From: Oceanibaculum nanhaiense
Lineage (GTDB): Bacteria; Pseudomonadota; Alphaproteobacteria; Oceanibaculales; Oceanibaculaceae
DNA length: 64,000 nucleotides
Assembly: GCF_002148795.1 (NCBI RefSeq)
Contig: NZ_MPOB01000011.1
Span: 1 to 64,000 of the forward strand
Direction of reading: 5' to 3'
Both the position numbers and the translations under genes were made by a program. Each line of letters begins with the position of its first letter. The stretch's first letter is position 1. The notes beneath the pieces were generated by a model that worked only from the letters and a program-made list of their open reading frames with translations, was not told where the DNA came from and did no database searches. Below are positions 52,312-63,369 of this stretch, in pieces.

Positions 52312-54033
52312 TTACTGGTCGGCGTAGCAATGCACCTCGGCGGCACCGCCCGGATGGGTGACGGCACCCTTCTCGGCATCGCCGACGGTCTGGGCATATT
52401 TCCAGATCGCACCGGACTGATACTCGTGGCTGCGCGGCTTCCATTCCTTGCGGCGCGCTTCCAGTTCGGCGTCGGACAGTTCCACGTCCAGCGTGCCCTT
52501 CTCGGCGTCGATGACGATGATATCGCCGTCCTTCAGCAGGCCGATCGGTCCGCCGACCGCCGCCTCCGGCCCGACATGGCCGATGCAGAAGCCGCGCGTG
52601 GCGCCGGAGAAGCGACCATCGGTGATCAGCGCCACCTTGTCGCCCATGCCCTGGCCGTAGATCGCCGCCGTGGTCGCCAGCATCTCGCGCATGCCGGGAC
52701 CGCCACGCGGCCCCTCATAGCGGATGACCAGCACCTCGCCTTCCTTGTACTGGCTCTTCTTCACCGCCTCGAAGGCCTGTTCCTCGGTATCGAAGCAGCG
52801 CGCCACGCCCTTGAACTGCAGCTTGTGCATGCCGGCCACCTTCACGATGGCGCCCTGGGGGGCCAGATTGCCGCGCAGGCCGACGACACCGCCGGTGGGC
52901 GTGATCGGATCGCTGGTCGGACGGACGATATCCTGATCGGTCGGCAGGGTGACGCCTTCCAGATTCTCCGCGATGGTCTTGCCGGTGACGGTGATGCAGT
53001 CGCCATGGATGTAGCCGCCATCGTAAAGTGCGCGCAGCAGCACCTGCACGCCGCCGATCTCGAACAGATCCTTGGCGACATAGCGTCCGCCCGGCTTCAG
53101 ATCGCCGATATAGGGCGTGCGCTTGAAGATCTCGGCGACGTCATGGATGGTGAATTCGATGCCCGCCTCATGCGCCATGGCCGGCAGATGCAGCGCCGCA
53201 TTGGTCGAGCCACCGGCAGCCGCGACCACCGTGGCCGCATTCTCCAGCGCCTTGCGGGTGACAATGTCGCGCGGCCGCAGATTGCGCTTGATCAGCTCCA
53301 TCACCGCCACGCCAGACGCCTCGGCATAGGCATCGCGGGTCTCGTAGGGCGCCGGCGCACCGGCCGAGCCGGGCAGCGCCAGGCCGATGGCCTCCGACAC
53401 GCAAGCCATGGTATTGGCCGTGAACATGCCACCGCAGGAGCCGGCCGACGGGCAGGCCACGCACTCCAGCTCGTGCAGATCCTCGTCCGACATGCTGCCG
53501 GCGGCGTGCGCGCCCACAGCCTCGAACACGTCCTGCACGGTCACGTCCTTGCCTTTGAAGCGGCCGGGCAGGATGGAACCGCCATACATGAAGACCGATG
53601 GCACGTTCAGGCGCAGCATCGCCATCATCATGCCGGGCAGCGACTTGTCGCAGCCGGCCAGGCCGACCAGCGCATCGTAGCAATGGCCGCGCATCGTCAG
53701 TTCGACCGAATCGGCAATCACCTCGCGGCTGACCAGCGAGGATTTCATGCCGGCATGGCCCATGGCGATGCCATCGGTGACGGTGATGGTGGTGAATTCG
53801 CGCGGTGTGCCGCCAGCGGCCTTTACGCCGCGCTTGGTGGCCTGCGCCTGGCGGGCCAGCGCGATATTGCAGGGGGCGGCCTCGTTCCAGGTGGTCGCCA
53901 CGCCGATGAAGGGCTGGGCAATCTCCTCCTCGGTCATGCCCATCGCGTAATAGTAGCTGCGATGCGGGGCGGAGCTGGGGCCAACCGACACATGGCGGCT
54001 GGGCAGCTTGGATTTGTCGAACTGGGTGGTCAT
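52312..54033 (-). CDS. ilvD: Dihydroxy-acid dehydratase (IlvD/Edd family)
   Basis: A 573-residue iron-sulfur dehydratase acting in branched-chain amino-acid synthesis. Cluster cysteines are in [15 protein letters not shown] and [17 protein letters not shown], and in [10 protein letters not shown] near the start. C-terminal [20 protein letters not shown] is typical. The length matches the IlvD group; related sugar-acid dehydratases share these motifs, so the substrate is assigned from overall similarity. The ATG at 54033 begins [15 protein letters not shown]. Confidence 0.9.
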   Translation of the reverse strand: MTTQFDKSKLPSRHVSVGPSSAPHRSYYYAMGMTEEEIAQPFIGVATTWNEAAPCNIALARQAQATKRGVKAAGGTPREFTTITVTDGIAMGHAGMKSSLVSREVIADSVELTMRGHCYDALVGLAGCDKSLPGMMMAMLRLNVPSVFMYGGSILPGRFKGKDVTVQDVFEAVGAHAAGSMSDEDLHELECVACPSAGSCGGMFTANTMACVSEAIGLALPGSAGAPAPYETRDAYAEASGVAVMELIKRNLRPRDIVTRKALENAATVVAAAGGSTNAALHLPAMAHEAGIEFTIHDVAEIFKRTPYIGDLKPGGRYVAKDLFEIGGVQVLLRALYDGGYIHGDCITVTGKTIAENLEGVTLPTDQDIVRPTSDPITPTGGVVGLRGNLAPQGAIVKVAGMHKLQFKGVARCFDTEEQAFEAVKKSQYKEGEVLVIRYEGPRGGPGMREMLATTAAIYGQGMGDKVALITDGRFSGATRGFCIGHVGPEAAVGGPIGLLKDGDIIVIDAEKGTLDVELSDAELEARRKEWKPRSHEYQSGAIWKYAQTVGDAEKGAVTHPGGAAEVHCYADQ

Positions 54034-54182
54034 ATCTTCCCCCTTGGCGTGCGGCTTTATGTGATCCGTGGCTTGGTCGTCTCGATTGCGGCGCAGAATA
54101 GTCGGCACCGAACAGGATTGCCTAGAGGCTTTTGCCCGCTTAGATAGGTGCCCTCCATTCCCTGCAAGGCAGCGCCCCCGCC

Positions 54183-55088
54183 ATGAGCTTCCCCGTACTC
54201 GGTTTCGACGACGCCTGGTCCTCCTACCGGCGCTGGGAGCACCGCCTGCCCGCCAAGCCCGTGCCCGTCGAGCCGCAGCGCATCGCCGGCATCGCCGAGG
54301 TGCTGGATCAGGTCGATATCGTGGTGCTGGACGCCTATGGTGTGCTCAATCTGGGCAGCAGCGTCATTCCGCAGGGTCTGGCAGCGGTGAAGGCGATTCG
54401 CGCCGCCGGCAAGCATCTGTGCGTTATCACCAATGACGGCTCGCAAGGGACCGCCGCCATTGCGGCGAAGCATCGCGGCCGGGGCTATGATTTCCGCGAT
54501 GACGAGGTGATCGCCGGCGCGTCGCTGGTCGGAGAGGCCGTGGCTTCCTTCCCCGAGGTCCGGAACTGGGGGATCATCGCACAGGATCCGCGTCCGGAGA
54601 CCGCGATTACCGGGGGCATGGTGACGCTGGACCTCGACCGGGCAGCCTATGAGTCGGTGGATGGCATCGTCTTCATGGCAACGGAAATCTGGGACGAGGA
54701 TCGTCAGGCGCTCCTCAGCGACGCGCTGACCGTCCGCCCCCGCCCCTTCATCGTCGCCAATCCGGATGTGGTCGCCCCGCATGTCGGCGGCTTCTCGGCC
54801 GAGCCGGGCTATTTCGCCCACCGCATCGCCGACAGGTCTGGAATATCGCCTACCTTCCTCGGCAAGCCCTTCGGTGGCGTCTATCGGCTGGTGCGCGAAC
54901 GCTTTCCGGAAGTCGATCCAAGCCGCATTCTCGCCGTCGGCGACACGCCGCATACCGATGTGATCGGCGCAAGGGCGCATGGCATGCGGGCCCTGCTGGT
55001 CGAGAGCGGCTTCCTCGCCGGGCGTGACAGCCTGGCGTTCAGCCGTGAGTGCGGCATCCTGCCGGACTTCATCGCTCCTACTATCTGA
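54183..55088 (+). CDS. HAD-superfamily hydrolase (class IIA-like)
   Basis: A 301-residue HAD phosphatase of the TIGR01459 type. Motif I is [10 protein letters not shown] (nucleophile Asp), motif II is CVITNDGS, the motif III lysine is in FLGKPFGG and motif IV is [14 protein letters not shown] cap domain is inserted in the middle, as in NagD-like class IIA enzymes. Substrate unknown. It is convergent with the deacetylase gene. Confidence 0.88.
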   Translation: MSFPVLGFDDAWSSYRRWEHRLPAKPVPVEPQRIAGIAEVLDQVDIVVLDAYGVLNLGSSVIPQGLAAVKAIRAAGKHLCVITNDGSQGTAAIAAKHRGRGYDFRDDEVIAGASLVGEAVASFPEVRNWGIIAQDPRPETAITGGMVTLDLDRAAYESVDGIVFMATEIWDEDRQALLSDALTVRPRPFIVANPDVVAPHVGGFSAEPGYFAHRIADRSGISPTFLGKPFGGVYRLVRERFPEVDPSRILAVGDTPHTDVIGARAHGMRALLVESGFLAGRDSLAFSRECGILPDFIAPTI

Positions 55089-55094
55089 TCGGCT

Positions 55095-56210
55095 CTATCT
55101 GATTGGCAGGCCGGCTGTCGCCGGCGGCGGTACCGGTTTCAGCATTGCCGTCAGCGGCACCAGCACGAAACCGCGCGCCTGGACGTCCTCGATCCAGAGT
55201 TCCAGCATATCGAGTGTGGCATCGCGCGGATGGCCGATGGCAATGGCCTGGCCGTATTTGCTGGCCTGCTGCTCGGTCTCCGATAGCTGCTTCGCCACCG
55301 CGTCATGATTGTCGGTATTGTCGAGGAACACATCACGCTGCAGCGCCGGCATGCCCAGATCCCGCGCCATCCGGAAGCCGACCGTGTTCGGCGCAGTGCG
55401 CGAATCGAGGAACAGCAGCCCGCGCCGGTTCAGCTCTTCCAGCACCGGGCGCATTGTGGCGGCATCGCTGGTGAAGCGGCTGCCCATATGGTTGTTCACC
55501 CCGACGAACCCATCGAACTGGCTGAGATTCCAGGCCAGACGCTCTGCCAGAACCTCCGGCGTCAGACCGGAAAGCATGGCATTTGGGCCGGGGTCAATCG
55601 TTTCCGAGGACGGTTCCATCGGCAGATGGACGAGGATTTCATGGCCGGCGGTATGTGCCTTGCGCACCTGTTCCGCCACGCCATGGGCGTAGGGCAGATA
55701 GGCGAAGGTTACCGGTGCCTTGAGTGTCAGCGCACGCTGCGAGCGCTTGCGGTCGATCCCCATATCGTCGATGACGATGGCGATCCTCGGCTTGTTGCCG
55801 CTGTCTATGGCCGGCAGGGCATTGCGCCGCCAGGGCGGATCGGACTCGGAAGGCACTGGGGCGGCTTCCTGGGGCGGCAGGCTGGCCAGCTGCGGTTCAG
55901 GCTGTAATTGCACAGGCGGCTGCGTGGCTTCCGGCGCGGCGGGCGCCGGTTCGGGTGCAGGTTGGGGGGCCGGCTTCTGCGGCAGGGCGATGCCCGGCGA
56001 AGGTGCGGCAGGCCGTGCAGCAAGGTCAGGCGCGGCAGCCGGCCTCTCCACGGCGACATCCTGCCGGCCGATGAGCGCATCGCCATAATACAGGCCAAGC
56101 CCGCCGCCGATCAGCAGCGCGGCGATGGCCAGCGCGACGGAGAGGCCGAATCCGTTGCCGCCGGAACGCTTCTTCGTCTTGGGCTTTCGGGAGGCCGGCT
56201 TACGCGCCAT
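55095..56210 (-). CDS. Divergent polysaccharide deacetylase family protein
   Basis: A 371-residue protein with a basic start, a membrane helix (LSVALAIAALLIGGGLGLYY), a Pro/Ala-rich linker to about residue 125 and a C-terminal divergent polysaccharide deacetylase (YibQ) domain: IAIVIDDMGID, FAYLPYAHGV, HEILVHLPMEP, FVGVNNHMGSRFT and YGQAIAIGHPRDATL. The NodB-like metal residues appear mostly preserved, with DD, NNHMGS and GHP. It is anchored in the inner membrane facing the periplasm. Substrate unknown. Confidence 0.88.
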   Translation of the reverse strand: MARKPASRKPKTKKRSGGNGFGLSVALAIAALLIGGGLGLYYGDALIGRQDVAVERPAAAPDLAARPAAPSPGIALPQKPAPQPAPEPAPAAPEATQPPVQLQPEPQLASLPPQEAAPVPSESDPPWRRNALPAIDSGNKPRIAIVIDDMGIDRKRSQRALTLKAPVTFAYLPYAHGVAEQVRKAHTAGHEILVHLPMEPSSETIDPGPNAMLSGLTPEVLAERLAWNLSQFDGFVGVNNHMGSRFTSDAATMRPVLEELNRRGLLFLDSRTAPNTVGFRMARDLGMPALQRDVFLDNTDNHDAVAKQLSETEQQASKYGQAIAIGHPRDATLDMLELWIEDVQARGFVLVPLTAMLKPVPPPATAGLPIR

Positions 56211-56350
56211 GCGAGGACTTACCCATGAAACGGACGAGATCTGGGAAACCGCCCTCAGGCTGGCGGCCACCGAGCGCGACTATATCCTGTAGCGCGCTGA
56301 ATATTAACCGCAAAATACGGCGAAATTGGCGCAGCTTACCCCGCCACCGC

Positions 56351-56743
56351 TTATCCGTTCCGGGCCAGATCCTCGATGATCGGGCAGTCTGGACGGTCAT
56401 CGCCATGGCAGCGATGGGTCAGGTCGATCAGCGTATCGCGCATGGATTGCAGTTCGACCAGCTTGCGGTCGATCTCCTCGACATGGCGCAAGGCCACTGC
56501 CTTGACGTCTGAGCTTGAGCGTTCCCGGTCGCTCCACAGCAACAGCAGATTGCCGACATCCTTCACCGAAAAGCCGAGGGAACGGGCGCGTTGGATGAAT
56601 TTCAGTACCCGCAGATCGGTCTCGCCATAGACGCGGTAGCCGCCCTCGCTGCGCGGCGCCGGTTTCAGCAGGCCGATGCTCTCGTAATAGCGGATGGTCT
56701 TGGCCGGTACGCCGGAGGCCGATGCTGCCTGTCCAATATTCAT
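56351..56743 (-). CDS. cueR: CueR-like copper-responsive MerR regulator
   Basis: A 130-residue MerR-family activator. The N-terminal winged helix is MNIGQAASASGVPAKTIRYY and ESIGLLKPAPRSEGGYRVYG. A coiled dimerisation helix and a metal loop follow. The metal loop CHGDDRPDC has the Cys-x7-Cys spacing of CueR, which senses copper(I). It starts 4 bp after copA on the same strand, so it is cotranscribed with its own target, unlike the divergent arrangement in enteric bacteria. The ATG at 56743 fits family N-termini. Confidence 0.92.
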   Translation of the reverse strand: MNIGQAASASGVPAKTIRYYESIGLLKPAPRSEGGYRVYGETDLRVLKFIQRARSLGFSVKDVGNLLLLWSDRERSSSDVKAVALRHVEEIDRKLVELQSMRDTLIDLTHRCHGDDRPDCPIIEDLARNG

Positions 56744-56747
56744 GACG

Positions 56748-58937
56748 CTAATCCTTTCGCGAACCGGCGCGCGGTTTCCAGCGCCGCAGCAACAAGGCGT
56801 TCGACACCACGCTGACGCTGGAGGCCGCCATCGCCGCGCCGGCAATCAGCGGGCTGAGATAGCCCAGCGCCGCCAGCGGGATGCCGATGATGTTGTAGAT
56901 GAAGGCCCAGAACAGATTCTGCCAGATCTTGGCGACTGTCGCCCGCGAGACGGAAATCGCGTCCAGCACCAGCAGCGGGTCCGGCCGCATCAGCGTGACG
57001 GATGCCGCCTCCATAGCGACGTCGGTCCCGCTGCCCATGGCAATGCCAACATCCGCCTGTGCCAGCGCAGGCGCATCATTCACCCCGTCGCCGACCATGG
57101 CGACGATGCCGCCCTTCTCCTGCAAGCCGGAAATCGCATCCGCCTTGCCGTCCGGCAATATCTCGGCCAGCACGGTGGAAATCCCCAGCCGGCTTGCGAC
57201 CGATTCCGCGGCGCGGCGGTTATCGCCGGTCAGCAGCGCCGTCTCAATGTCCTTTTCGCCAAGCAGCCGGATCGCCTCTGCGGCGCTGCCGCGCAACCGG
57301 TCGCCGATGGCGATGGCGCCAAGCAGACGGCCATCCGCAGCCACCCAGACCACACTGTTGCCCTCGCCTTCCCGCTTTGCGGCCTGTTCCTCCAGGGCCG
57401 AAGTCGCGATTTCCTTCTCCTGCATCAGGCGCGGACTGCCGATCAGTACAGCCCGGCCTTCCACCGTCGCCATCACCCCCCTGCCCGGCAGCGAGTCGAA
57501 ATCCTGAGCCTTGGGTATGCCCCCCCCCCGCTCTTCGGCGGCGGCCAGCACCGCCTTCGCCAGCGGATGCTCGCTGCCCTGCTGCACACTGGCGGCAAGG
57601 GAGAGCAACTCCTCGTCGGCGACGCCCTCTGCCGGCAGCAGCGCCGTGACGCGGGGCCGCCCCTCGGTCAGCGTGCCGGTCTTGTCGAACACCACGGTGC
57701 GGATGCCGTGTGCGCGTTCCAGCGCTTCGGCGTCCTTGATCAGAATGCCGGCCTTTGCGGCGACGCCGGTGCCGGCCATGATCGCGGTCGGCGTGGCGAG
57801 GCCCAGCGCGCAGGGGCAGGCGATGACCAGCACGGCGACAGCGTTCAGGATCGCGGTCTCACTGCCGGCGCCCGCCGCCAGCCAGCCAAGGAAGGTCACC
57901 AGCGCGATGGCCAGTACGATCGGCACGAAGATGCCGCTGACCTTGTCCACCAGCCGCTGCACCGGCGCCTTGGAGGCCTGTGCCCCCTGCACCCTTTCGA
58001 TAATGCGGGCCAGCAGGCTGTCCCCGCCGACCGCCGTCACCGCGATCTCGACCAGGCCGGAACCGTTCACCGAGCCGCCGATGACGTTATCCTCCGCCTG
58101 CTTTTCGACCGGCAGGCTCTCGCCGGTCAGCAGCGATTCGTCGAACTGGCTGCGGCCTTCCACTATCCTGCCGTCGGCCGGCACCCGTTCGCCCGGCTTC
58201 ACGATAAGAATATCGCCTTCCATCAGGGCGGCGACGGGCAGGGTCTCGATTGTATCGCCGCGCTTCACCCGCGCCTCTTCCGGCCGGAGCGCCATCAGCG
58301 CCCGGATCGCCGAGGCAGTGCCGCGCTTTGCCCGGCTTTCCAGATACTTGCCCAGCGTGATGAGGGTGATCACCGCCGCCGAGGCTTCGAAATACAGATG
58401 ATCGCTGCCGCCGGTGGCCATGTGATAGAGGCTGAGTCCGAAAGCCGCGCTGGTGCCGATGGCGACCAGCTGATCCATCGTGCCGGTGCGCGTCTTCAAA
58501 GCCTTCCAGGCATTGATATAAAACCGCCCGCCGATCCAGAACTGCACCGGTGTCGCCAGCACGAGCTGCACCCAGGCCGGCGGCATCCAGTGCACGCCCG
58601 CGGCCATACCGATCATCGGCAGCACCAGCGGCAGGGTCAGCAGGATGGCGGCGGCCAGGCGGATGCTCTCCCAGCGCAGCGTATCGGCCTCGGCCTGCTT
58701 GTCCGGTCCGGCCCCGGCCTCAATCAGATGCGCGCCATAGCCCGCCTTCTCCACGGCGGCGACGAGGTCGGCAGGATCAAGCGTCTCCGCCAGCCGCACG
58801 CGTGCCTGTTCGGTCGCCAGATTGACGGCGGCCCGGTCCACGCCCGGCACCTTGGCAAGGGCTTTCTCGACGCGACCGACGCAGGCCGCGCAGCTCATCC
58901 CCTCGATGGCGAGGTCATATGTCTGTTCAATGCTCAT
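56748..58937 (-). CDS. copA: Copper-translocating P-type ATPase
   Basis: A 729-residue P1B-type ATPase that exports copper(I). It has one N-terminal heavy-metal domain ([17 protein letters not shown], residues 12-28), the transmembrane metal site [13 protein letters not shown], the phosphorylation site [12 protein letters not shown], the HP motif [11 protein letters not shown] and the hinge [16 protein letters not shown]. It is the first gene of copA-cueR. The nucleotide-binding domain contains an exact ten-G run in the coding strand (57520-57529), a possible slippage site. A CueR-type promoter lies immediately upstream. Confidence 0.95.
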   Translation of the reverse strand: MSIEQTYDLAIEGMSCAACVGRVEKALAKVPGVDRAAVNLATEQARVRLAETLDPADLVAAVEKAGYGAHLIEAGAGPDKQAEADTLRWESIRLAAAILLTLPLVLPMIGMAAGVHWMPPAWVQLVLATPVQFWIGGRFYINAWKALKTRTGTMDQLVAIGTSAAFGLSLYHMATGGSDHLYFEASAAVITLITLGKYLESRAKRGTASAIRALMALRPEEARVKRGDTIETLPVAALMEGDILIVKPGERVPADGRIVEGRSQFDESLLTGESLPVEKQAEDNVIGGSVNGSGLVEIAVTAVGGDSLLARIIERVQGAQASKAPVQRLVDKVSGIFVPIVLAIALVTFLGWLAAGAGSETAILNAVAVLVIACPCALGLATPTAIMAGTGVAAKAGILIKDAEALERAHGIRTVVFDKTGTLTEGRPRVTALLPAEGVADEELLSLAASVQQGSEHPLAKAVLAAAEERGGGIPKAQDFDSLPGRGVMATVEGRAVLIGSPRLMQEKEIATSALEEQAAKREGEGNSVVWVAADGRLLGAIAIGDRLRGSAAEAIRLLGEKDIETALLTGDNRRAAESVASRLGISTVLAEILPDGKADAISGLQEKGGIVAMVGDGVNDAPALAQADVGIAMGSGTDVAMEAASVTLMRPDPLLVLDAISVSRATVAKIWQNLFWAFIYNIIGIPLAALGYLSPLIAGAAMAASSVSVVSNALLLRRWKPRAGSRKD
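57520..57529 (-). repeat. Ten-base G tract inside copA
   Basis: The coding strand reads CGG-GGG-GGG-GGC, giving ten consecutive Gs that encode Arg-Gly-Gly-Gly in the nucleotide-binding domain. A one-base slip would truncate the pump about two-thirds of the way through. The same length of homopolymer mediates phase variation in several other bacteria. No comparable run was noticed elsewhere in the window. Confidence 0.85.
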
Positions 58938-58943
58938 GACTCC

Positions 58944-58974
58944 TAGATGGGGCTTCCAGTATTGGGAAGGTCAA
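58944..58974 (-). promoter_or_regulatory. CueR-type promoter of copA-cueR
   Basis: On the minus strand TTGACC (58969-58974) is followed by CTTCC-CAATACT-GGAAG and then CATCTA (58944-58949), giving a 19-bp spacer. A long spacer with a CTTCC/GGAAG palindrome in it is the hallmark of MerR/CueR-activated promoters. The -10 lies only 7 bp before the copA ATG, so the transcript may be almost leaderless. Confidence 0.75.
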
Positions 58975-59084
58975 GGAGATTTCGAACAGCACCAATGCGC
59001 TTGCCTTTCCGGGCGCGGCGGGGCTTGCTATAACGATCATCCGGGCCGCTGAAACGGTCCAACAATGACTGCCAAGTGATTGAT

Positions 59085-59669
59085 ATGTATCTCCTGATCG
59101 ATAATTACGACAGCTTCACCTACAACCTCTGGCACTTCCTGGGCGACCTCGGCGCCGAGGTGATCGTGAAGCGCAATGACCAGATCACCGTCGATCAGGT
59201 GCTGGCGGGCGGCTATCAGGGCGTCGTCATCTCGCCCGGCCCGTGCGACCCGGACCGTGCCGGCATCTGCCTGGAACTGATCGGGCGCGCCGTGGGCAAT
59301 CTGCCGATCTTCGGTGTCTGCCTCGGCATGCAGGCCATCGGCCAGGCCTTTGGCGGCAAGGTGGTGCGCGGCCCGGTGCCGATGCATGGCAAGGTCAGCC
59401 CGATCCTTCACAAGAATGCCAGCGTGTTCAAGGGGCTGCCCTCGCCGCTGACGGCAACGCGTTACCATTCGCTGGTGATCGAGAAGGCCAGCCTGCCGGA
59501 CTGCCTGGAGATCACGGCGGAAAGCGAGGATGGCGTAATTCAGGGGCTGGCGCACAAGACCCTGCCGATCCATGGCGTGCAGTTCCACCCCGAGAGCATC
59601 GCAACCGAACATGGCCACGCCATGCTGAAGAACTTCCTCGACATCGCGGAACGCCGCAACGCGGCCTGA
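59085..59669 (+). CDS. trpG: Anthranilate synthase glutamine amidotransferase subunit
   Basis: A 194-residue class I amidotransferase supplying ammonia to TrpE for anthranilate. The catalytic Cys is in [12 protein letters not shown] and the His-Glu pair in [11 protein letters not shown]; the N-terminus is [14 protein letters not shown]. Many TrpG proteins also serve PabB. A GTG three codons upstream (59076) is possible. It is followed 9 bp later by trpD. trpE is not adjacent. Confidence 0.96.
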   Translation: MYLLIDNYDSFTYNLWHFLGDLGAEVIVKRNDQITVDQVLAGGYQGVVISPGPCDPDRAGICLELIGRAVGNLPIFGVCLGMQAIGQAFGGKVVRGPVPMHGKVSPILHKNASVFKGLPSPLTATRYHSLVIEKASLPDCLEITAESEDGVIQGLAHKTLPIHGVQFHPESIATEHGHAMLKNFLDIAERRNAA

Positions 59670-59678
59670 GGGTTGGGT

Positions 59679-60707
59679 ATGGTTATGGATATGAAAGCCC
59701 TGCTGGGCATTGTCGCCACAGGCCGGGCGCTGACCCGCGCCGAGGCGGAAGCCGCGTTCGAGATCATCATGAGCGGCGACGCCACCCCGTCTCAGATGGG
59801 CGGCTTCCTGATGGCGCTGCGCGTGCGCGGCGAGACGGTGGACGAGATCACCGCCGCCGCCAGCGTGATGCGCGACAAGGCGCTGAAAGTAGCAGCCCCG
59901 GCGGATGCCATCGATACCTGCGGCACCGGCGGCGATGCGTCCGGCACCTACAACATCTCCACCGCCGTGGCGCTGGTCTGCGCCGGGCTCGGCGTGCCGG
60001 TCGCCAAGCATGGCAACCGCAGCCTGACCTCGAAATCCGGCGCCGCCGATGTGCTGACCGCGCTGGGTGTCGATATCGACTGCGCCATGAGCCTGATCGA
60101 GGAGGCTATACGCGACGCCCATGTCGGCTTCCTGATGGCGCCGCGCCATCATGGCGCCATGCGGCATGTCGCCGGCACCCGCGTCGAGTTGGGCACGCGC
60201 ACCATCTTCAACCTGCTGGGCCCGCTCTCCAGCCCTGCCGGTGTGAAACGCCAGCTGATCGGCGTGTTCTCGCGCGATTTCCTGAAGCCGATGGCCGAGG
60301 CGCTGCGCAATCTGGGCAGCGTGCATGCCTGGGTCATCCATGGCAGTGACGGGCTGGACGAGATCACCACCACCGGTCCGACCCATGTGGTCGAGCTGAA
60401 GAACGGCACGCTGACCGAGTTCGAGATCGGCCCGGCCGATGCCGGCCTGAAACTGGCGAAGCCTGAGGACATCAAGGGCGGCGACCCTGCTTTCAACGCC
60501 GCCGCGCTGCACCGGTTGCTGGACGGTGAGAAAGGTGCCTACCGCGATATCGTGCTGCTGAACGCGGCGGCCGCCCTCATCGTTGCCGGCAAGGCCAGTG
60601 ACCTGCAGGAAGGGGTTGCCCTCGCCGCCACCGCGCTGGATCAGGGCAAGGCGAAGGATGCGCTGGCGAAGCTGGTCGCCATCACCAACAGGGGCAAGGC
60701 GGCATGA
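59679..60707 (+). CDS. trpD: Anthranilate phosphoribosyltransferase
   Basis: A 342-residue TrpD transferring phosphoribose from PRPP to anthranilate. Motifs are [17 protein letters not shown] and [20 protein letters not shown], with [16 protein letters not shown] later. Three in-frame ATGs lie close together (59679, 59685, 59691); the first has GAGGG upstream. It overlaps trpC by four bases (ATGA). Confidence 0.96.
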   Translation: MVMDMKALLGIVATGRALTRAEAEAAFEIIMSGDATPSQMGGFLMALRVRGETVDEITAAASVMRDKALKVAAPADAIDTCGTGGDASGTYNISTAVALVCAGLGVPVAKHGNRSLTSKSGAADVLTALGVDIDCAMSLIEEAIRDAHVGFLMAPRHHGAMRHVAGTRVELGTRTIFNLLGPLSSPAGVKRQLIGVFSRDFLKPMAEALRNLGSVHAWVIHGSDGLDEITTTGPTHVVELKNGTLTEFEIGPADAGLKLAKPEDIKGGDPAFNAAALHRLLDGEKGAYRDIVLLNAAAALIVAGKASDLQEGVALAATALDQGKAKDALAKLVAITNRGKAA

Positions 60708-61510
60708 GCGACGTTCTGACGAAAATCTGCGCCGACAAGCGTGAGCATATTGCCGCCTGCAAGGCAGCGAAGTCCTTGTCGGCCCTTGAGACCGAGGCTA
60801 AGCAGGCCAGCGCGCCGCGCGGTTTCGTGACGGCGCTGAAAAAGGCCAATGCTGAGGGTCGCTATGGTCTGATCGCGGAGATCAAGAAGGCCTCGCCCAG
60901 CAAGGGGCTGATCCGCGCCGATTTCGATCCGCCCTCTCTCGCCCGCGCCTACCGCGAGGGTGGTGCCTCCTGCCTGTCGGTGCTGACCGACGAGCCTTAT
61001 TTCCAGGGCAAGGACGATTATCTCGTCGCCGCCCGCGCGGCGGTGAACCTGCCCTGCCTGCGCAAGGACTTCATGCTCGATCCCTATCAGATCGTGGAAT
61101 CCCGCGCGCTGGGGGCGGATTGCATCCTGCTCATCATGGCGGCGCTGTCAGACGCGCAGGCGGCGGAGCTGGAACAGGCCGCTTTCGATCTCGACATGGA
61201 TGTTCTGGTCGAGGTGCATGACGGCGCGGAACTCGACCGGGCGCTGAAACTGCAATCGCCGCTGCTCGGCGTGAACAACCGCAATCTCAAGACCCTGGCG
61301 GTCGATATCGCGACGACGGAACAGCTGGCAGCGCGGGTGCCGGCGAGCAAGATGCTGGTCGCGGAGAGCGGCCTCTACACGCCAGACGATCTCGCCCGCA
61401 TGGAACGCGCCGGCGCGCGCTGCTTCCTGATCGGCGAATCGCTGATGCGCCAGCCGGATGTTGCGGCGGCGACGCGCGCCCTGCTCGCCCGCAACGAGGC
61501 GGCGGCCTGA
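60704..61510 (+). CDS. trpC: Indole-3-glycerol-phosphate synthase
   Basis: A 268-residue beta/alpha-barrel enzyme closing the indole ring in tryptophan synthesis. Motifs are [52 protein letters not shown] and [11 protein letters not shown]. It is the monofunctional form, not fused to TrpF. moaC begins 4 bp later. Confidence 0.97.
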   Translation: MSDVLTKICADKREHIAACKAAKSLSALETEAKQASAPRGFVTALKKANAEGRYGLIAEIKKASPSKGLIRADFDPPSLARAYREGGASCLSVLTDEPYFQGKDDYLVAARAAVNLPCLRKDFMLDPYQIVESRALGADCILLIMAALSDAQAAELEQAAFDLDMDVLVEVHDGAELDRALKLQSPLLGVNNRNLKTLAVDIATTEQLAARVPASKMLVAESGLYTPDDLARMERAGARCFLIGESLMRQPDVAAATRALLARNEAAA

Positions 61511-61514
61511 TATC

Positions 61515-61994
61515 ATGAGCGGCTTCACCCATTTCGACGCCGAGGGCAAGGCGGTCATGGTCGATGTCTCGGCCAAGGACGAGACGGAACGTGTGGCGAC
61601 CGCCGTCGGCAGCATCACGATGCAGCCGGAAACCCTGGCGCTGATCCTCGAAGGCGGCGTGAAGAAGGGTGACGTGCTGTCGGTCGCGCGCCTCGCCGGC
61701 ATCATGGGCGCCAAGCGCACGCCGGATCTGATCCCGCTGTGCCATCCGCTGGCATTGTCCTCGGTGAAGGTGGAGCTGAAGGCCGATCCGTCCCGCAACG
61801 CCGTCGATATCGAGGCGACCTGCAAGCTGAACGGCCGTACTGGCGTCGAGATGGAGGCGCTGACGGCGGTCAGCATCGCGGCACTGACCGTCTATGACAT
61901 GTGCAAGGCGGTGGATCGCGGCATGCGCATCGGCGATATCCGGCTTGTCCATAAATCGGGCGGTAAATCCGGTACTTACGAGGCAGAACGGTGA
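61515..61994 (+). CDS. moaC: Cyclic pyranopterin monophosphate synthase MoaC
   Basis: A 159-residue MoaC, converting 3',8-cyclo-GTP into cyclic pyranopterin monophosphate for molybdenum cofactor. Motifs are [31 protein letters not shown] and [20 protein letters not shown]. The stop overlaps the moeA GTG by four bases. I recall the trpC-moaC-moeA-lexA order in other alphaproteobacteria. Confidence 0.97.
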   Translation: MSGFTHFDAEGKAVMVDVSAKDETERVATAVGSITMQPETLALILEGGVKKGDVLSVARLAGIMGAKRTPDLIPLCHPLALSSVKVELKADPSRNAVDIEATCKLNGRTGVEMEALTAVSIAALTVYDMCKAVDRGMRIGDIRLVHKSGGKSGTYEAER

Positions 61995-63196
61995 TCCCTG
62001 TCGAGGAGGCGCTGGCGAAGATTCTCGCCGCCCTGACACCGCTGGGCGCCGAGGAAATTTCGGTCGAGGCGGGGCTGGGCCGGGTGCTGGCCGAGGATGT
62101 CGCCGCCCGCGTGACGCAGCCGCCCAAGCCGGTCTCCGCCATGGATGGCTATGCCGTGAAGGCGGTGGATGTCGCCAGCGTGCCGGCCACTCTGGCGGTA
62201 ATCGGCGAGGCGCCGGCCGGGCGCGGCTATCAGGGCATGGTAGAAAGCGGTCAGGCGGTGCGCATCTTCACCGGCGCGCCACTGCCGGACGGGGCCGACA
62301 GCATCGTCATCCAGGAGGATACCGAGGCCAGCGGCAACCAGGTCACCGTGAAGGAAGCCCCCGCCCCCGGCAATTTCGTGCGCCCTGCCGGCCTCGACTT
62401 CCGCGTCGGCGATATCGGCATTCCGGCCGGCAAGCTGCTGACCGCGCGCGATATCGGCCTTGCCGCCGGCATGAACCATCCCTGGCTGCGCGTGGTGCGC
62501 CGGCCGCGCATCGCCATTCTGGCGACCGGCGACGAGATCGTCCGGCCGGGCGATCCCATCGGCCGCGACCAGATCGTCAGCTCCAACGCGCTGGCGCTCT
62601 CCGCCTTCGTGCGCGGCGCCGGCGGCGAGCCGCTGGTGCTGGGCATCGCGCCGGACGAGATGGACGGGCTGACCCGGATGATCGCCGGCGCACGCGGCGC
62701 CGATTTGCTGGTCACCACCGGCGGCGCCTCGGTCGGCGATCACGATCTGATTCAGACCGTGCTGGGCGAGACCGGCAGCCTGGATTTCTGGAAGATCGCC
62801 ATGCGGCCCGGCAAGCCGCTGATGTTCGGCAAGATCCACGATACGCCGGTGCTCGGCCTGCCCGGCAATCCGGTCTCGTCCATGGTTTGCGCCCTGCTCT
62901 TCCTCGGGCCGGCCATCGAGCGGCTGCTGGGGCGTTCCGCCAGGGGACCGGAGACACAGCCGGCCCGCTTGACCGCCGGCCTGAAGCCGAACGACCGCCG
63001 GCAGGATTATCTGCGCGCCACGCTGTCGGTCGATGCTGACGGGACGATGCTGGCCACGCCCTTCGCGAAGCAGGACAGCTCGCAATTCTCGCTGCTGACC
63101 AAGGCCGACTGCCTGCTCGTCCGGCCGCCGCACGATCCGGCGCGCAGCGCCGGCGAGACGGTTCAGGTCATTCCCTTCCGCGACAGCTATTTCTGA
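61991..63196 (+). CDS. moeA: Molybdopterin molybdenumtransferase MoeA
   Basis: A 401-residue MoeA that inserts molybdenum into adenylylated molybdopterin. Features are [12 protein letters not shown], the MoCF-binding core [12 protein letters not shown] with [22 protein letters not shown] and [10 protein letters not shown]. It begins with GTG at 61991 within the moaC stop. A short T-rich stretch follows the stop; lexA lies further downstream with its own promoter. Confidence 0.97.
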   Translation: MIPVEEALAKILAALTPLGAEEISVEAGLGRVLAEDVAARVTQPPKPVSAMDGYAVKAVDVASVPATLAVIGEAPAGRGYQGMVESGQAVRIFTGAPLPDGADSIVIQEDTEASGNQVTVKEAPAPGNFVRPAGLDFRVGDIGIPAGKLLTARDIGLAAGMNHPWLRVVRRPRIAILATGDEIVRPGDPIGRDQIVSSNALALSAFVRGAGGEPLVLGIAPDEMDGLTRMIAGARGADLLVTTGGASVGDHDLIQTVLGETGSLDFWKIAMRPGKPLMFGKIHDTPVLGLPGNPVSSMVCALLFLGPAIERLLGRSARGPETQPARLTAGLKPNDRRQDYLRATLSVDADGTMLATPFAKQDSSQFSLLTKADCLLVRPPHDPARSAGETVQVIPFRDSYF

Positions 63197-63235
63197 GATT
63201 TTTTATCCGCCTGGTGTTCGGCCTAGTGTTCGGGC

Positions 63236-63289
63236 TTGACCGGAAACGAGAACAAAACTAAAACACTTACTCAGGTTTTTGTTTTGTTC
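63236..63289 (+). promoter_or_regulatory. lexA promoter with two LexA-type boxes
   Basis: Two elements of the form GTTT-N7-GTTC lie 81-120 bp before lexA. One reads GAAC-N7-AAAC (63250-63264, inverse orientation) and one GTTT-N7-GTTC (63275-63289). The alphaproteobacterial SOS box is GTTC-N7-GTTC, so each has one mismatch. A TTGACC (63236-63241) with TAAAAC 17 bp later (63259-63264) forms a promoter whose -10 overlaps the first box. This fits LexA autoregulation. Confidence 0.65.
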
Positions 63290-63369
63290 CATATTTAGTT
63301 GCGCTCATGCAGTCAGCCGCCAGCCCTTGCGGCGATCCGGCAAGAGGGCGTGATGGACAGGAGGCGCCG

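Noticed and set aside
63216-63231. GTTC-N8-GTTC before lexA as a third LexA box
   Set aside because: The spacing is 8 rather than 7 and it lies upstream of the -35. It is better read as a short direct repeat of GTGTTCGG.
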